Assembly (NCBI GenBank): GCA_029098165.1
Contig: JAQXNU010000081.1
Span: 1 to 39,988 of the forward strand
DNA from: Clostridiales bacterium
GTDB taxonomy: Bacteria; Bacillota; Clostridia; Lachnospirales; Lachnospiraceae
Direction of reading: 5' to 3'
Length of the DNA stretch: 39,988 nt
Positions 1 to 9,640 of this stretch are shown here, one piece after another (within the stretch, counting starts at the first letter, position 1; each line of letters starts with the position of its first letter). The position numbers and the translations under genes are program-made. The notes beneath the pieces were generated by a model. It was not told where the DNA came from and ran no database searches. It saw nothing but the letters and a program-made list of their open reading frames with translations.

Positions 1-785
1 TCCGGAGTTACGTTGTATTTGTCCAAAGCAGCTTTTGTCTCTAAACCGATGATCGACTGATGTAACAAAACCTGATTAAGGACACTGCCCAATACATAAC
101 GGTATCCAGGCATGCTCGTTGCCTTTTCTACTGCCTCTGAGATAGCGCATCCAAGACTTCCTGTCGTCCCCGGATGTTCTTGTAATATTTTACGGCCCAC
201 TTCTGTTTCAGTCGATGGAGAAGGCGTTACACTAGCACCATAGGTTCTCATAACTTCTCGACGAAATGGTTTCTGCTCATAGGATACCTTAACCATATAG
301 ACTTTACAGTCAAGATCAAAATAAGAACAAGCCATGGATAATGCCGTTCCCCACTGTCCTGCACCGGTCTCAGTTGTAACCCCTTTTAACCCTTGCTTCT
401 TAGCATAATAAGCCTGAGCAATTGCAGAATTTAACTTATGACTACCACTTGTGTTATTTCCTTCAAATTTGTAGTAAATCTTCGCTGGGGTCTGTAACTT
501 TTTCTCCAAACAGTAAGCACGAACCAATGGAGCTGGACGATACATCTTATAGAATTCCTGAATCTCCTGAGGAATGTCGATATAAGCATTCGTCACATCC
601 AGTTCCTGTTTTACTAACTCATCACAAAATACATGACGCAGCTCATCAAATGTCATAGGTTCTAACGTCTGAGGATTTAACAATGGTGCTGGCTTTACTT
701 TCATATCGGCTCTAACATTGTACCACTGTTTTGGCATCTCGCTTTCTTCTAGATAGATTTTGTATGGAATCTTTTCCTTACTCAT
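1..785 (-). CDS. TrpB-like pyridoxal-phosphate enzyme (tryptophan synthase beta-like, TrpB2 type), partial, runs off the left edge
   Basis: Minus-strand translation from ATG at 785: MSKEKIPYKIYLEESEMPKQWYNVRADM...YKFEGNNTSGSHKLNSAIAQAYYAKKQGLKGVTTETGAGQWGTALSMAC; contains the PLP-lysine motif GSHKLN and the ETGAGQWG motif. Not in the ORF track because it is open at the edge. Confidence 0.93.
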   Translation of the reverse strand, partial: MSKEKIPYKIYLEESEMPKQWYNVRADMKVKPAPLLNPQTLEPMTFDELRHVFCDELVKQELDVTNAYIDIPQEIQEFYKMYRPAPLVRAYCLEKKLQTPAKIYYKFEGNNTSGSHKLNSAIAQAYYAKKQGLKGVTTETGAGQWGTALSMACSYFDLDCKVYMVKVSYEQKPFRREVMRTYGASVTPSPSTETEVGRKILQEHPGTTGSLGCAISEAVEKATSMPGYRYVLGSVLNQVLLHQSIIGLETKAALDKYNVTP

Positions 786-849
786 AATACTGTTCTCCTT
801 TCGTTTTACGTGGACTTTCCACCTGTTTCGGGAAAAAAGTATATATTTT

Positions 850-1115
850 AGTATAAAAAAATACCTTCATCCCATGCAACTTAACGCTGGGACAAAAGTA
901 TATAACTTCTGCGGTGCCACCCGGCTTGACGATAGAAATCGCCCTCTTAACGCATACCAACATATGCTTACTTTGATAACGGAGATTACCCTCCGGCGCC
1001 CCTACTAAATGTTCAGTTTGCCCTCCAAAGTCCATTCGGAATTGTCTTTGCTTGCCACATTCCCACCAACAGTGACTCTCTGCATAGAAAGATACAACTC
1101 TTACTTACTCTTTGT
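850..1115 (-). promoter_or_regulatory. T-box leader (probable tryptophan, UGG specifier) upstream of the TrpB-like gene
   Basis: Minus strand carries AGAGAGTCACTGTTGGTGGGAA, then GAA-TGG-ACTTTGGAG (TGG at 1032-1034), the T-box GGGTGGCACCGC (about 911-922), and a terminator hairpin ATACTTTTGTCCCA...TGGGATGAAGGTATTTTTTT. Confidence 0.9.
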
Positions 1116-1245
1116 CAACGGTTTAGCACAATATACCATAGTATATGAACAATGTAAATACTCTGTGACATACCGTTTTGTTATACCTTCTATGCATTGA
1201 GGGAATAAATAAGCTAGATTATGCAACGCCATCTCCTATAGGAGC

Positions 1246-2172
1246 CTACTTCCAGAAATCCTTGACTTCTCTAAGTATCTCTGCTGCTGGAGTGAGCGTT
1301 GCTTCGACTATGGACTTTCCTGTCTTATGTAGATAATGCTTGATTAAGTAGTATCCACAAGCATAACCAGCACAATATGGTAATCCCACTGGGAAGTAAT
1401 CTCTCATCTTTGCCATCTCATCACCATACATATAGCCTGTAATCTCTGCCATTCCAGACTTATCTAATCCATCAAAGATGATTGGCTTAATATAATCATT
1501 TAATGTTTCTTGATCCGTCTTGCTGACCCATGGGCCAACTTGATCCTCTCCATAAAGACTCGTTGCAAAGTTTTCCGCTAATCCTTCACAGATCATGTAT
1601 TCTCCAACCGTAATATCATCTCTCCATAATTCAAACTGAAATCGAACATTGTGATTTACTTCGTGTGCAAGTGCAATCGGAACACGAGCAAGCGTTTCCT
1701 TGCTTGGAACCAGCGCCCCTGTTATGTAACCCGGGATTCCACCATCTCCACAGTAATTATCGCACATAATGGCATATGGGCTTTCTGGATTTAATAAGAT
1801 ATTCGTAAACACGTAATCTTTTCTCGGTAACTCTATTCCATATTCCAAAAACTGCTGAAACGAAAGTTCAATTGATCTCTGGCACTTCTCCCAAAACCCA
1901 TCATCGCTTAACAGTTTTATTTGCTCCCGTACAGTATCATCCACTTTTTTCGGTGTTAAATATCCTAACATATCACTTGCCATGACAATATCATAACCAC
2001 GTGGTTGTTTTGCCTTCAATGGAATTCGATAAATATCCCATTTTTCTTGAAATGGTTTCATTAGTTCATACCGAAAGATATCCTCTTTCTTTTCAATTGG
2101 TGCCTCTAGAATTTTCTGATAAATAACATCCGAACGAAATGTATTGATGGTTATCTGCTTCATAATAATCAA
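1246..2172 (-). CDS. DUF2268-type predicted Zn-dependent protease
   Basis: 308 aa; HEVNHNVRFQF with downstream CEGLAENFATSLYG, typical of DUF2268 proteins. Confidence 0.75.
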   Translation of the reverse strand: MIIMKQITINTFRSDVIYQKILEAPIEKKEDIFRYELMKPFQEKWDIYRIPLKAKQPRGYDIVMASDMLGYLTPKKVDDTVREQIKLLSDDGFWEKCQRSIELSFQQFLEYGIELPRKDYVFTNILLNPESPYAIMCDNYCGDGGIPGYITGALVPSKETLARVPIALAHEVNHNVRFQFELWRDDITVGEYMICEGLAENFATSLYGEDQVGPWVSKTDQETLNDYIKPIIFDGLDKSGMAEITGYMYGDEMAKMRDYFPVGLPYCAGYACGYYLIKHYLHKTGKSIVEATLTPAAEILREVKDFWK

Positions 2173-2203
2173 CTCCTTTATATATTCTAGAAGTGATTAT
2201 ATA

Positions 2204-2941
2204 CTATGACGTTACGTTAGACTCAAGAGTTTTTTTCACCTTTCCATACTTCATCGGACAAACGTTTCGACATGCATTGCATTCTACCGTATCAAACCCT
2301 CTCGCTGTCTTTCCATATGTATTCGGACGGCATAGTTTTTGACTAACATTCCCTTCATTAATTGCATGAGCTGGGCAGTGATCGATACATCTCCTGCATT
2401 TATCAATACAGATATTCTCGCATAGCTCATCTGATTGTAGTTCTAGGTTCGTTAGAATGGCACCGATTACCAAAAGGCTCCCATACGTTGGATTTAGTAA
2501 CAAAGTGCTTTTCCCTAATTGTCCGATTCCACATGAAACTGCTGTATGCTTCATAGAGATCATTCCTCTAGCAGTTAAATTTTCTGCATCCCAGTATTCA
2601 TTTGGTGCATCGCTAGGAATTGGTACTGCAACCGCATTCCATTGCTCCTCAATTCTTTTTGATGCTAATAATGCAATTTCATCGACTCTTTGAGTGATCA
2701 CAGGTCCATTAAAATGACTATAGATCAATTTTGGTGAGACTTCCATAACTCCTTTTGGCAATGCAACTCCAAAGGATATCACAGATCGACATTCATGATA
2801 AATATCCTTTGGTGAAAAGCCAGCTGGTGCATCCTTAAAGCGATCAATCGAACCGATTCCACAGACATCTGCACCAAGAGAAACTAAAATTTGTTTTATC
2901 GACTGTTCTTTTACTGAAAATATAAAATGTTCTTCCTCCAT
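2204..2941 (-). CDS. 4Fe-4S ferredoxin-type protein, epoxyqueuosine reductase (QueG)-like
   Basis: C-terminal Cys clusters CENICIDKCRRCIDHCPAHAI and CRPN...CNACRNVCPMKYG; QueG-like GMISMKHTAVSCGIGQLGKSTLLLNPTYGS. Confidence 0.8.
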   Translation of the reverse strand: MEEEHFIFSVKEQSIKQILVSLGADVCGIGSIDRFKDAPAGFSPKDIYHECRSVISFGVALPKGVMEVSPKLIYSHFNGPVITQRVDEIALLASKRIEEQWNAVAVPIPSDAPNEYWDAENLTARGMISMKHTAVSCGIGQLGKSTLLLNPTYGSLLVIGAILTNLELQSDELCENICIDKCRRCIDHCPAHAINEGNVSQKLCRPNTYGKTARGFDTVECNACRNVCPMKYGKVKKTLESNVTS

Positions 2942-3582
2942 GTAATTTCTCCTTTACTTCTATGTAATATGCTTTTTTGCTTTTTTAGTATAACATAAAT
3001 CTATCTATAAATACTTTGTTTTGAAGCTAAATCTTCCTATCCTAAGTATTGGATTAAATTCTTCCATGGAATTCGTCTTCTTTGTAACATAAGAAAAGCC
3101 AGCACAACGCTGACTCTTCCTACTACTCATATAAAAAAGAAAAAAGGGGGCGATGATTGTCAAGTACACTGGCTAAACCAATCTACTTTTCTTTCGTAAG
3201 ATTCTTTAAATATTTTAACATGACTTTTCGTAGAATTACACCCGATACAGTTCACATAATACCCTGTCATTTTATACTAATACCATTTGATATCAACTTA
3301 TAATTAGGAAATCATTGCTTGTCATACCAAGACAAGATTAAGTATGGCACTTTACCATATTATCTTGATATCAGAAAAGATAAGATATTCTCAGCTTTCT
3401 CCACTTGAAATTTGATCTTTTCGTTACTAATATCACTTTTTCTATTCTTAGGAGAGACATTTATAGATATATTGACAGCATTTTTCCCTATTATTGGATG
3501 TACTGGAAGAATTATAGCATTTACTATTCTCGAAGATTATTATAGTATAAGTGTATACAATCTACAGAAAAGGAATGAGGAT

Positions 3583-5157
3583 ATGTTTAAAAAGAAAGAA
3601 AAAGGCCAAAACAATGTAAGCATTGAAAAAAGACCACAGAAAGTTTCCTTCATTGAAAGAGTTGGACATAAGATTCCGGATCCAGTTATTATTTTCATTA
3701 GCTTATTCGGAATTGTTATGCTCCTCTCCTTAATAATGGGTGGACACACATTTGAAACATTAGGAAAAGATGGTGGAACAGTTGAAGTTTCTATCAAGAA
3801 TATGTTCACCTCAGAGAATATCCGTTGGATTTTCGAAAACGCACTCGTGAAAAACTGGTTAACATATGGTAATGGTATCTTAGGTGTTATCCTCATCATC
3901 ATGTTCGGTATCGGTTTATCCGAAGAATCTGGTTTATTATCCGCATTAATCCGTAAAGTTGGCGGTAACTTACCAATCAAAATCTTACCTTATTTATTAG
4001 TATTCTTAGGTATCATGAGTAACATTGCTTCTGACGCTGGTTACATTGTATTAATTCCACTTGCTGGTCTTTTATATCTTGGTATTGGTAAGAATCCATT
4101 GATTGGTATGTGTGCTGCATTTGCCGGTGTATCCGCTGGTTTTAGTGCAAACTTAATTCCATATACCGTTTCAGATATCGTAGTTGGTAGCAACGCTGAA
4201 ATCTTTGCAGATGCTCAGGGTGTACCTTTCGTATCATATATCGGAAGAGACTTAAATGGTACTTCCATGAACTACTACTTTATCGTAGCATCTACTTTCT
4301 TATTAGTACTTGTTGGTGGTTTTATTACAAATAAATTCACAAAACGTAAATTTGAGAATGCTGCTTATACAGTTCCAGAAGACATCGATGTATCCAATTA
4401 CAAAATTACAGCTGAAGAAAAGAAAGCTTTAAGATGGTCTGGTATCGGTTTATTAATTTCAATTGGTATCTTAGTTGGTCTTGCATTTGGTCCATTAAAA
4501 CCTTATGTAAATGCAGATGGCAAAACAATCAAACCATTCGTAGATAATATTATATTATTAATTACTTTTGTATTCTTTACATGTGGTTTATTCTACGGTG
4601 TTGCTATCGGTAAGTTCAAGAAAACAAAAGACATAGTTCATGCAATGTCTAAACAGGTTGGTGGAATGGGTTACATCATCGTATTAACCTTCTTCTCTTA
4701 CAACTTCTTAGCATTATTAAATTACACTCAGTTCGGTACTTATATCACTTACTTAGGTGCTGAAGCGTTAAAAGCATTAGGTTTAGCTGGTTCTCCTGCA
4801 TTATTGATCATTGGTTTCATCATTATTACTTCCTTAATCAACCTCTTTGTAGGTGGTTTAACTTCCAAATGGATGTTACTAGGACCAATCTTCATCCCAA
4901 TGTTATATCATGCAAACCCTAACATGACACCTGATGTAGTTGGTGCTGCTTACCGTATCGCTGACTCTTCTACAAACATCATTACTCCTCTTATGAGTTA
5001 TGCTGGTGTTGTATTAGTTTACATGAAGAAATACAAAGAAGACTTCTCAGTAGGTCACCTCATCTCTGCGATGATGCCTTACTCTATTGCCTTCTTAATC
5101 TCATGGATCGGTTTATTATTCTTATTCTTAGGATTAAAACTTCCATTAGGATTCTAA
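3583..5157 (+). CDS. AbgT family transporter (p-aminobenzoyl-glutamate transporter-like)
   Basis: Long multi-TM protein with HKIPDPVIIFISLFGIVMLLS and AbgT-like SGFSANLIPYTVSDIVVG. ATG at 3583 follows an aggaatgagg ribosome-binding site; the ORF-track start at 3412 is probably too early. Confidence 0.9.
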   Translation: MFKKKEKGQNNVSIEKRPQKVSFIERVGHKIPDPVIIFISLFGIVMLLSLIMGGHTFETLGKDGGTVEVSIKNMFTSENIRWIFENALVKNWLTYGNGILGVILIIMFGIGLSEESGLLSALIRKVGGNLPIKILPYLLVFLGIMSNIASDAGYIVLIPLAGLLYLGIGKNPLIGMCAAFAGVSAGFSANLIPYTVSDIVVGSNAEIFADAQGVPFVSYIGRDLNGTSMNYYFIVASTFLLVLVGGFITNKFTKRKFENAAYTVPEDIDVSNYKITAEEKKALRWSGIGLLISIGILVGLAFGPLKPYVNADGKTIKPFVDNIILLITFVFFTCGLFYGVAIGKFKKTKDIVHAMSKQVGGMGYIIVLTFFSYNFLALLNYTQFGTYITYLGAEALKALGLAGSPALLIIGFIIITSLINLFVGGLTSKWMLLGPIFIPMLYHANPNMTPDVVGAAYRIADSSTNIITPLMSYAGVVLVYMKKYKEDFSVGHLISAMMPYSIAFLISWIGLLFLFLGLKLPLGF

Positions 5158-5170
5158 TAAACGCAAAAAG

Positions 5171-5212
5171 AAAAAGCGACTGTGAAATCATTTTTTCACA
5201 GTCGCTTTTTTT
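5171..5212 (+). terminator. Rho-independent terminator after the AbgT transporter
   Basis: aaaaagcgactgtgaa atcattt ttcacagtcgcttttttt, a near-perfect stem with a T tract. Confidence 0.93.
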
Positions 5213-5282
5213 GGCATATCGAGTACCTATCCACGTCTATGCCTCGCATCCTGCCGGCCGCAGCACATGAACTATTTCAATT

Positions 5283-5846
5283 TTATCCTCTCTTACTTTC
5301 ATATTCCGATCGTAGAATAGAATGAAACATTCTTCCAACATACTGATCTCCCATTCGAAAATAATCTCGTAAGGTTCCTTCATAAGTTAATCCGCATTTT
5401 TGTATGACGCTTAAGGATGGCTGATTGATTGTCTTACAACATATCTGTACTTTATGTAAATTCATCTTATCAAATCCATATGCGATTACTGCTTTCGTTG
5501 CTTCTGTTGCTAACCCACGACGCTGAAACGCTGAACCAATGCAATACTCAATCTCAGCAAAGTTATTCTTGCAGTCCACTAAAAAGTAAGCAATCTGGCC
5601 AATGCACTGTTGACTCTCTTTGTCGATTATGGCCCATCGATAATAGTCCTCTCGCTCATAAGAGGATATATACTTGTCTAGTAATGCTTTGACTTCTTCT
5701 TTCGTCGTATATACGGGTTCGGAATACATAGATTGAATTTTTACGTCTGCAATCCAATATTTTAACATTGCTTCATCATCACTATATTCAAATCGTCGTA
5801 AAATCAATCTCTCCGTTGTAATTGTCTGTGTTCCAATGTTTTTCAT
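5283..5846 (-). CDS. GNAT family N-acetyltransferase (RimJ/RimL type)
   Basis: TERLILRRFEYSDDEAMLKYW...IGSAFQRRGLATEATKAVIAYGF...NQPSLSVIQKCGLTYEGTLRDYF. Confidence 0.9.
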   Translation of the reverse strand: MKNIGTQTITTERLILRRFEYSDDEAMLKYWIADVKIQSMYSEPVYTTKEEVKALLDKYISSYEREDYYRWAIIDKESQQCIGQIAYFLVDCKNNFAEIEYCIGSAFQRRGLATEATKAVIAYGFDKMNLHKVQICCKTINQPSLSVIQKCGLTYEGTLRDYFRMGDQYVGRMFHSILRSEYESKRG

Positions 5847-5914
5847 TGTCTGTTCTCCCTTTCACAATGCTTGATCCTAACTTAATTTTTGAATATAGTC
5901 GTTTTGTTTCAAAG

Positions 5915-6358
5915 TCAGGAATCATGTTCAACCTCCTCTTTTGACAGCATTCGATGTATGAATCCGCCAGTTAATTGTTCTATTTTGAGATTTAAAGTAG
6001 CATAATCCATGACTGCTTTCACTGCCTCAGATGCTAATCCTATTCCCCAAAATTTTTTTCGTAAATGAAATCGTATTTCATAACAATCTTCTTGTTCCGT
6101 GATTGGATATAGACCACAACAGCCAATCAGTTCTCCCGAAGCAAGTTCGAAGATTGGCCAAACTTGCACTCCTAATTCTTTTTGATATTGTACTTCCAAT
6201 AAAAGTTGCTCTTGAATTATTTCATCCGACACAACTTTATCTGGATAAATAGACTGTATCACATCTTTATCTTCCCATAATTGTTTTGCTAGCACTAAAT
6301 CTTCTTTCCCCCAGATAGAGAATCCAATACGCTCTGTTTTAAGAAAGTAGTTGCCCAT
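5915..6358 (-). pseudogene. GNAT family acetyltransferase, probably 3'-truncated or frameshifted
   Basis: FLKTERIGFSIWGKEDLVLAKQLW...LRKKFWGIGLASEAVKAVMDYA is GNAT-like. The reading ends GGFIHRMLSKEEVEHDS, while a neighbouring frame carries HTSNAVKRGG, resembling the missing HPxN.A.R motif. Confidence 0.6.
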
Positions 6359-6465
6359 GTCTACTCCTCCCGCTTATTACTCTCTTGTAACTTCTACCCT
6401 TTTCCCTAATATCCCTATTTCTTTTCTTTTTTACATTAAATTAAATATTCAAAATCTACTCCAAA

Positions 6466-8427
6466 TCATTTATTTGAATGAAAATACCAGTACAAACCAA
6501 ATCGTTCCTTGTGTTGTGAATAATGAGGAACAAACACAAGATTCGCATCGGTATGCTGTAATTCAAAACATAATTGATCTGTATGTTCCATACGGACCAT
6601 ATGCTTTGGAATCTCCATCATAAATAACTCCACCGATTGATCATCTATGGTGATCACATCATCCCCATGTTTGGTATAACTAAAATCGATCAATTTCGTT
6701 TCTGGTATCGTAACGTCGACACCAGTTGTGGTTTCTCTCATATCTTTCCTTCCAAGCAGTGCACTCAAAACAACTGGCCCATAGGTAAAACCGTAAACAT
6801 TCTTGCAATCTGGCAATGTAACCGCCCGTACCTGCATTGGTAGTTGAAGTGTGATTCTAGTTTCCTTTATGCAAGAACACGAGATATATGCATATCCTTC
6901 CACATCCTCGTAGGAATAAATCTCTCCATTAACTTTGATGTCTGCCTCACTAGTAAGCCAGTCTGGCAATCGTAAGGCGATGACAAGATTCACATCTTCT
7001 GCTATGGATGGAGTATTTTCCTTTGTCAATCTAATTTCCACCTTGTCTTGATCTGGAATGGAGGAAACCTGAGTCAATCTTATTCCCTTCTCCTCCCAGA
7101 ATAATTCAGAACTAATATATTGATTTACGACAAGTAGGTTATCTTTATGAAAATAAAAACTTTCTGTAAGTTTTGAAAAATTCTCCATACCAGAACCAAC
7201 GCAACACCAGAATTTTGTTGTCGGCTGGCCATACACCTTAAAATATCCCGTAGCCATTGGCTGAAAATAGGTCGTCATTCCCGTTTCAGGATTCTGAGAA
7301 GCCAAAATTGCATTTATGAAGGCTCTCTCATAAAAATTAGCATACTTTACTTTTCCAGTGATCATAAATAATTTCTTCGTCATCTTTAACATATTGTAGA
7401 CGTTACATGTTTCATTGTTACAATTTGTCCGTTCATGATCTAACAAATTATCCTTCCCAAAATGCTCCCATTCACTGTTCCCACCAGTAAGATACGTATG
7501 ATGGTTCACCACCAAATCCCAGAACTTTTCTGCATATAACAGATAGATGACTGCATCTTGCGATGGGTCATTTCGATATGAAATATAACGATTTAATGCT
7601 CCCAAAAATTTAGGAATTGTTGTATTGGCATGGAGGTCTTCTAGCACATGATCTCCAGCATTTGCTAAGTATACTTTCTCAAATAAATCGATTTCATCAA
7701 ATACATGAGCAGCCTTAGCAAACTTTTTATCCCCCGTTAACTGATATAGGTCATAAAGGCAGTCATTCATCCCACCATACTCCGTTTTCAAAACCGTCTT
7801 TCTCACTTCTTCAGACCAAGAAGTTACTCGTCGATAAATCCAATTTCCAAGGTTTGTAGCAACAGTTAAGGAGCGTTCGGATAAAGATACTTTTTTCATC
7901 GAAGCAACACTGATAAGTCCTTCCATAATCTTATGCATCGTATACCACGGAACCCAGGCCTGTGTAAAGATATCCGTTTTTTCCTGTTCCACATGGTCAA
8001 ACTGAAGTTCGATATTCTCTCGATCTAGAACGGTCGCACCAAAGATAAACCCCGTTCCAATTGCTTGCTGACATTCAAAAAGACCATCTACAAGTTCCGT
8101 TAATTTAGACAAAAGCTGCGCTTTTTGTTCGTCCGATGTATTTTTGCAACAATATGCATTCGCACATGCTGTCATATAATGGCCAATGGTATGACCGCCA
8201 ATTAGAAGGTTCTCCCATCCGCCATATCTTGTAACATTTTTAGTTATTCCTGCATTATCATAGAATCCAGCTAATAGTCTCTGAGAATCCAGCGATAATA
8301 AATACGTAATTTCTTTTTCTGAAGCATTCCGCATATACTCATTCGTAAGAAAAACATGGTTCAGTTCAAATGATTCTAGATTATTTCGTTTTACTTGAAG
8401 TTCTATTTTTTCTAATGGATCTTTCAT
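6466..8427 (-). CDS. Glycoside hydrolase family 127 (beta-L-arabinofuranosidase-like)
   Basis: 653 aa; RLLAGFYDNAG...YGGWENLLIGGHTIGHYMTACANAY...TKFWCCVGSGMENFSKLTESFYF, the GH127/DUF1680 motifs. Confidence 0.88.
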   Translation of the reverse strand: MKDPLEKIELQVKRNNLESFELNHVFLTNEYMRNASEKEITYLLSLDSQRLLAGFYDNAGITKNVTRYGGWENLLIGGHTIGHYMTACANAYCCKNTSDEQKAQLLSKLTELVDGLFECQQAIGTGFIFGATVLDRENIELQFDHVEQEKTDIFTQAWVPWYTMHKIMEGLISVASMKKVSLSERSLTVATNLGNWIYRRVTSWSEEVRKTVLKTEYGGMNDCLYDLYQLTGDKKFAKAAHVFDEIDLFEKVYLANAGDHVLEDLHANTTIPKFLGALNRYISYRNDPSQDAVIYLLYAEKFWDLVVNHHTYLTGGNSEWEHFGKDNLLDHERTNCNNETCNVYNMLKMTKKLFMITGKVKYANFYERAFINAILASQNPETGMTTYFQPMATGYFKVYGQPTTKFWCCVGSGMENFSKLTESFYFHKDNLLVVNQYISSELFWEEKGIRLTQVSSIPDQDKVEIRLTKENTPSIAEDVNLVIALRLPDWLTSEADIKVNGEIYSYEDVEGYAYISCSCIKETRITLQLPMQVRAVTLPDCKNVYGFTYGPVVLSALLGRKDMRETTTGVDVTIPETKLIDFSYTKHGDDVITIDDQSVELFMMEIPKHMVRMEHTDQLCFELQHTDANLVFVPHYSQHKERFGLYWYFHSNK

Positions 8428-8472
8428 AAGAATTTCCTCCTATATGTAAGGTAATTACATTGTAGTGAATCT

Positions 8473-8496
8473 CATTCTATTCTATTTAATAGAATG
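8473..8496. repeat. Perfect inverted repeat between the AraC gene and the GH127 gene
   Basis: CATTCTATT-CTATTT-AATAGAATG, 9-bp arms. Confidence 0.6.
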
Positions 8497-8507
8497 CTTT
8501 GTTACAA

Positions 8508-9374
8508 TTATTCACTTGTATAATATCTTTTATATTCACTCGGTGAGCATCCGCTAACGTGTCGAAATACACGGTTAAATGTTGAAATACTACGAAAACC
8601 AATTTGAAAGGCCGCATCGGTTATGGATATTTTAGTATTCGTCAATAGCATTTGAACTTTTTTGACACGTTGTAAGGATAGATACTCTACAAAATTATAG
8701 TTTGTCACCTTCTTAAAACATCGAGAAAAATAACAAGGACTAAATCCATATAACGCTGCTACTTTTTCAAGCATGAGATCATTTTCACAGTTGTCCTGAA
8801 TATATGCGCAGGCATGTAAGATCTTCTCTGTCGTTAGATTGTTTCCACTTGTCGGAACAAATCGATTCTTATTCTCTTCAATCAGATAGGATCCAAGTGT
8901 CTGAAGAATCTCGTAAACTTGAATCAGCATTTTAACCCCAGCAAATGGGGTATTTCCTATATCAATGTCATTAATTTGCTGAATATAATCTAATATTTTA
9001 TGTACAAACGTATAGTCATTCTTTTGTGTCATAAGATGGCAGCTTCGAATCAAATTAAGATTAATGGCTAGGTCATGCACTTCACTGATTACGTTAATTG
9101 GAAACTGTAAAGCCATAAGACCTTTTCCTCTATTATCTACAATTTCATGTAATTCCCCTGGCCACACAAACAAAATATCATAAGAGTGAAGAATAAAGGA
9201 TTCTTGATTGATATTTACCACAGCTTCTATCTCTTCCGGCGCTTCCTCGATAAATGCTATGATTTCAACATATTTATGCCAGTGTTTCGGAAACTTCACT
9301 GGATAATACTGCTTATGTATTACATTAATCGGATTGGAAAAGGTTCGATTTTCAAATTGATCTAAGTTCTTCAT
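8508..9374 (-). CDS. AraC family transcriptional regulator
   Basis: N-terminal cupin-like region (HKQYYPVKFPKHWHKYVEIIAFIE) and C-terminal HTH: LMLEKVAALYGFSPCYFSRCFKKVTNYNFVEYLSLQRVKKVQMLL...FRSISTFNRVFRHVSGCSPSEYKRYY. Confidence 0.95.
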   Translation of the reverse strand: MKNLDQFENRTFSNPINVIHKQYYPVKFPKHWHKYVEIIAFIEEAPEEIEAVVNINQESFILHSYDILFVWPGELHEIVDNRGKGLMALQFPINVISEVHDLAINLNLIRSCHLMTQKNDYTFVHKILDYIQQINDIDIGNTPFAGVKMLIQVYEILQTLGSYLIEENKNRFVPTSGNNLTTEKILHACAYIQDNCENDLMLEKVAALYGFSPCYFSRCFKKVTNYNFVEYLSLQRVKKVQMLLTNTKISITDAAFQIGFRSISTFNRVFRHVSGCSPSEYKRYYTSE

Positions 9375-9640
9375 CCCTTCACCTCAAATTATCTAACTTG
9401 TTTAGTATTATCATATTTTGTCCATATCATTATAACGAATTCATAGAAAAGTATCAAGAATAATGCATAATAGTATTTAATAAATACTGTATCGAAGAAT
9501 AATTCTTGCTAATAGGACAAAAAATGAGCAAAAAAAAACAATGGATAGGATGTATTTCTGTTTTTAAAGGATTATAATGCTTTTTGCATAGAAAATCTAT
9601 GTACGTACTTATTCAATGATTTCAATGGAGGACACAAGAT

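Noticed and set aside
778-1035. 85-aa minus-strand ORF (MDFGGQTEHLVG...)
   Set aside because: Lies entirely within the Trp T-box leader; the ATG is part of GAATGGAC around the specifier.
3540-3980. 146-aa minus-strand ORF
   Set aside because: Antisense to the AbgT transporter, no recognisable motif.
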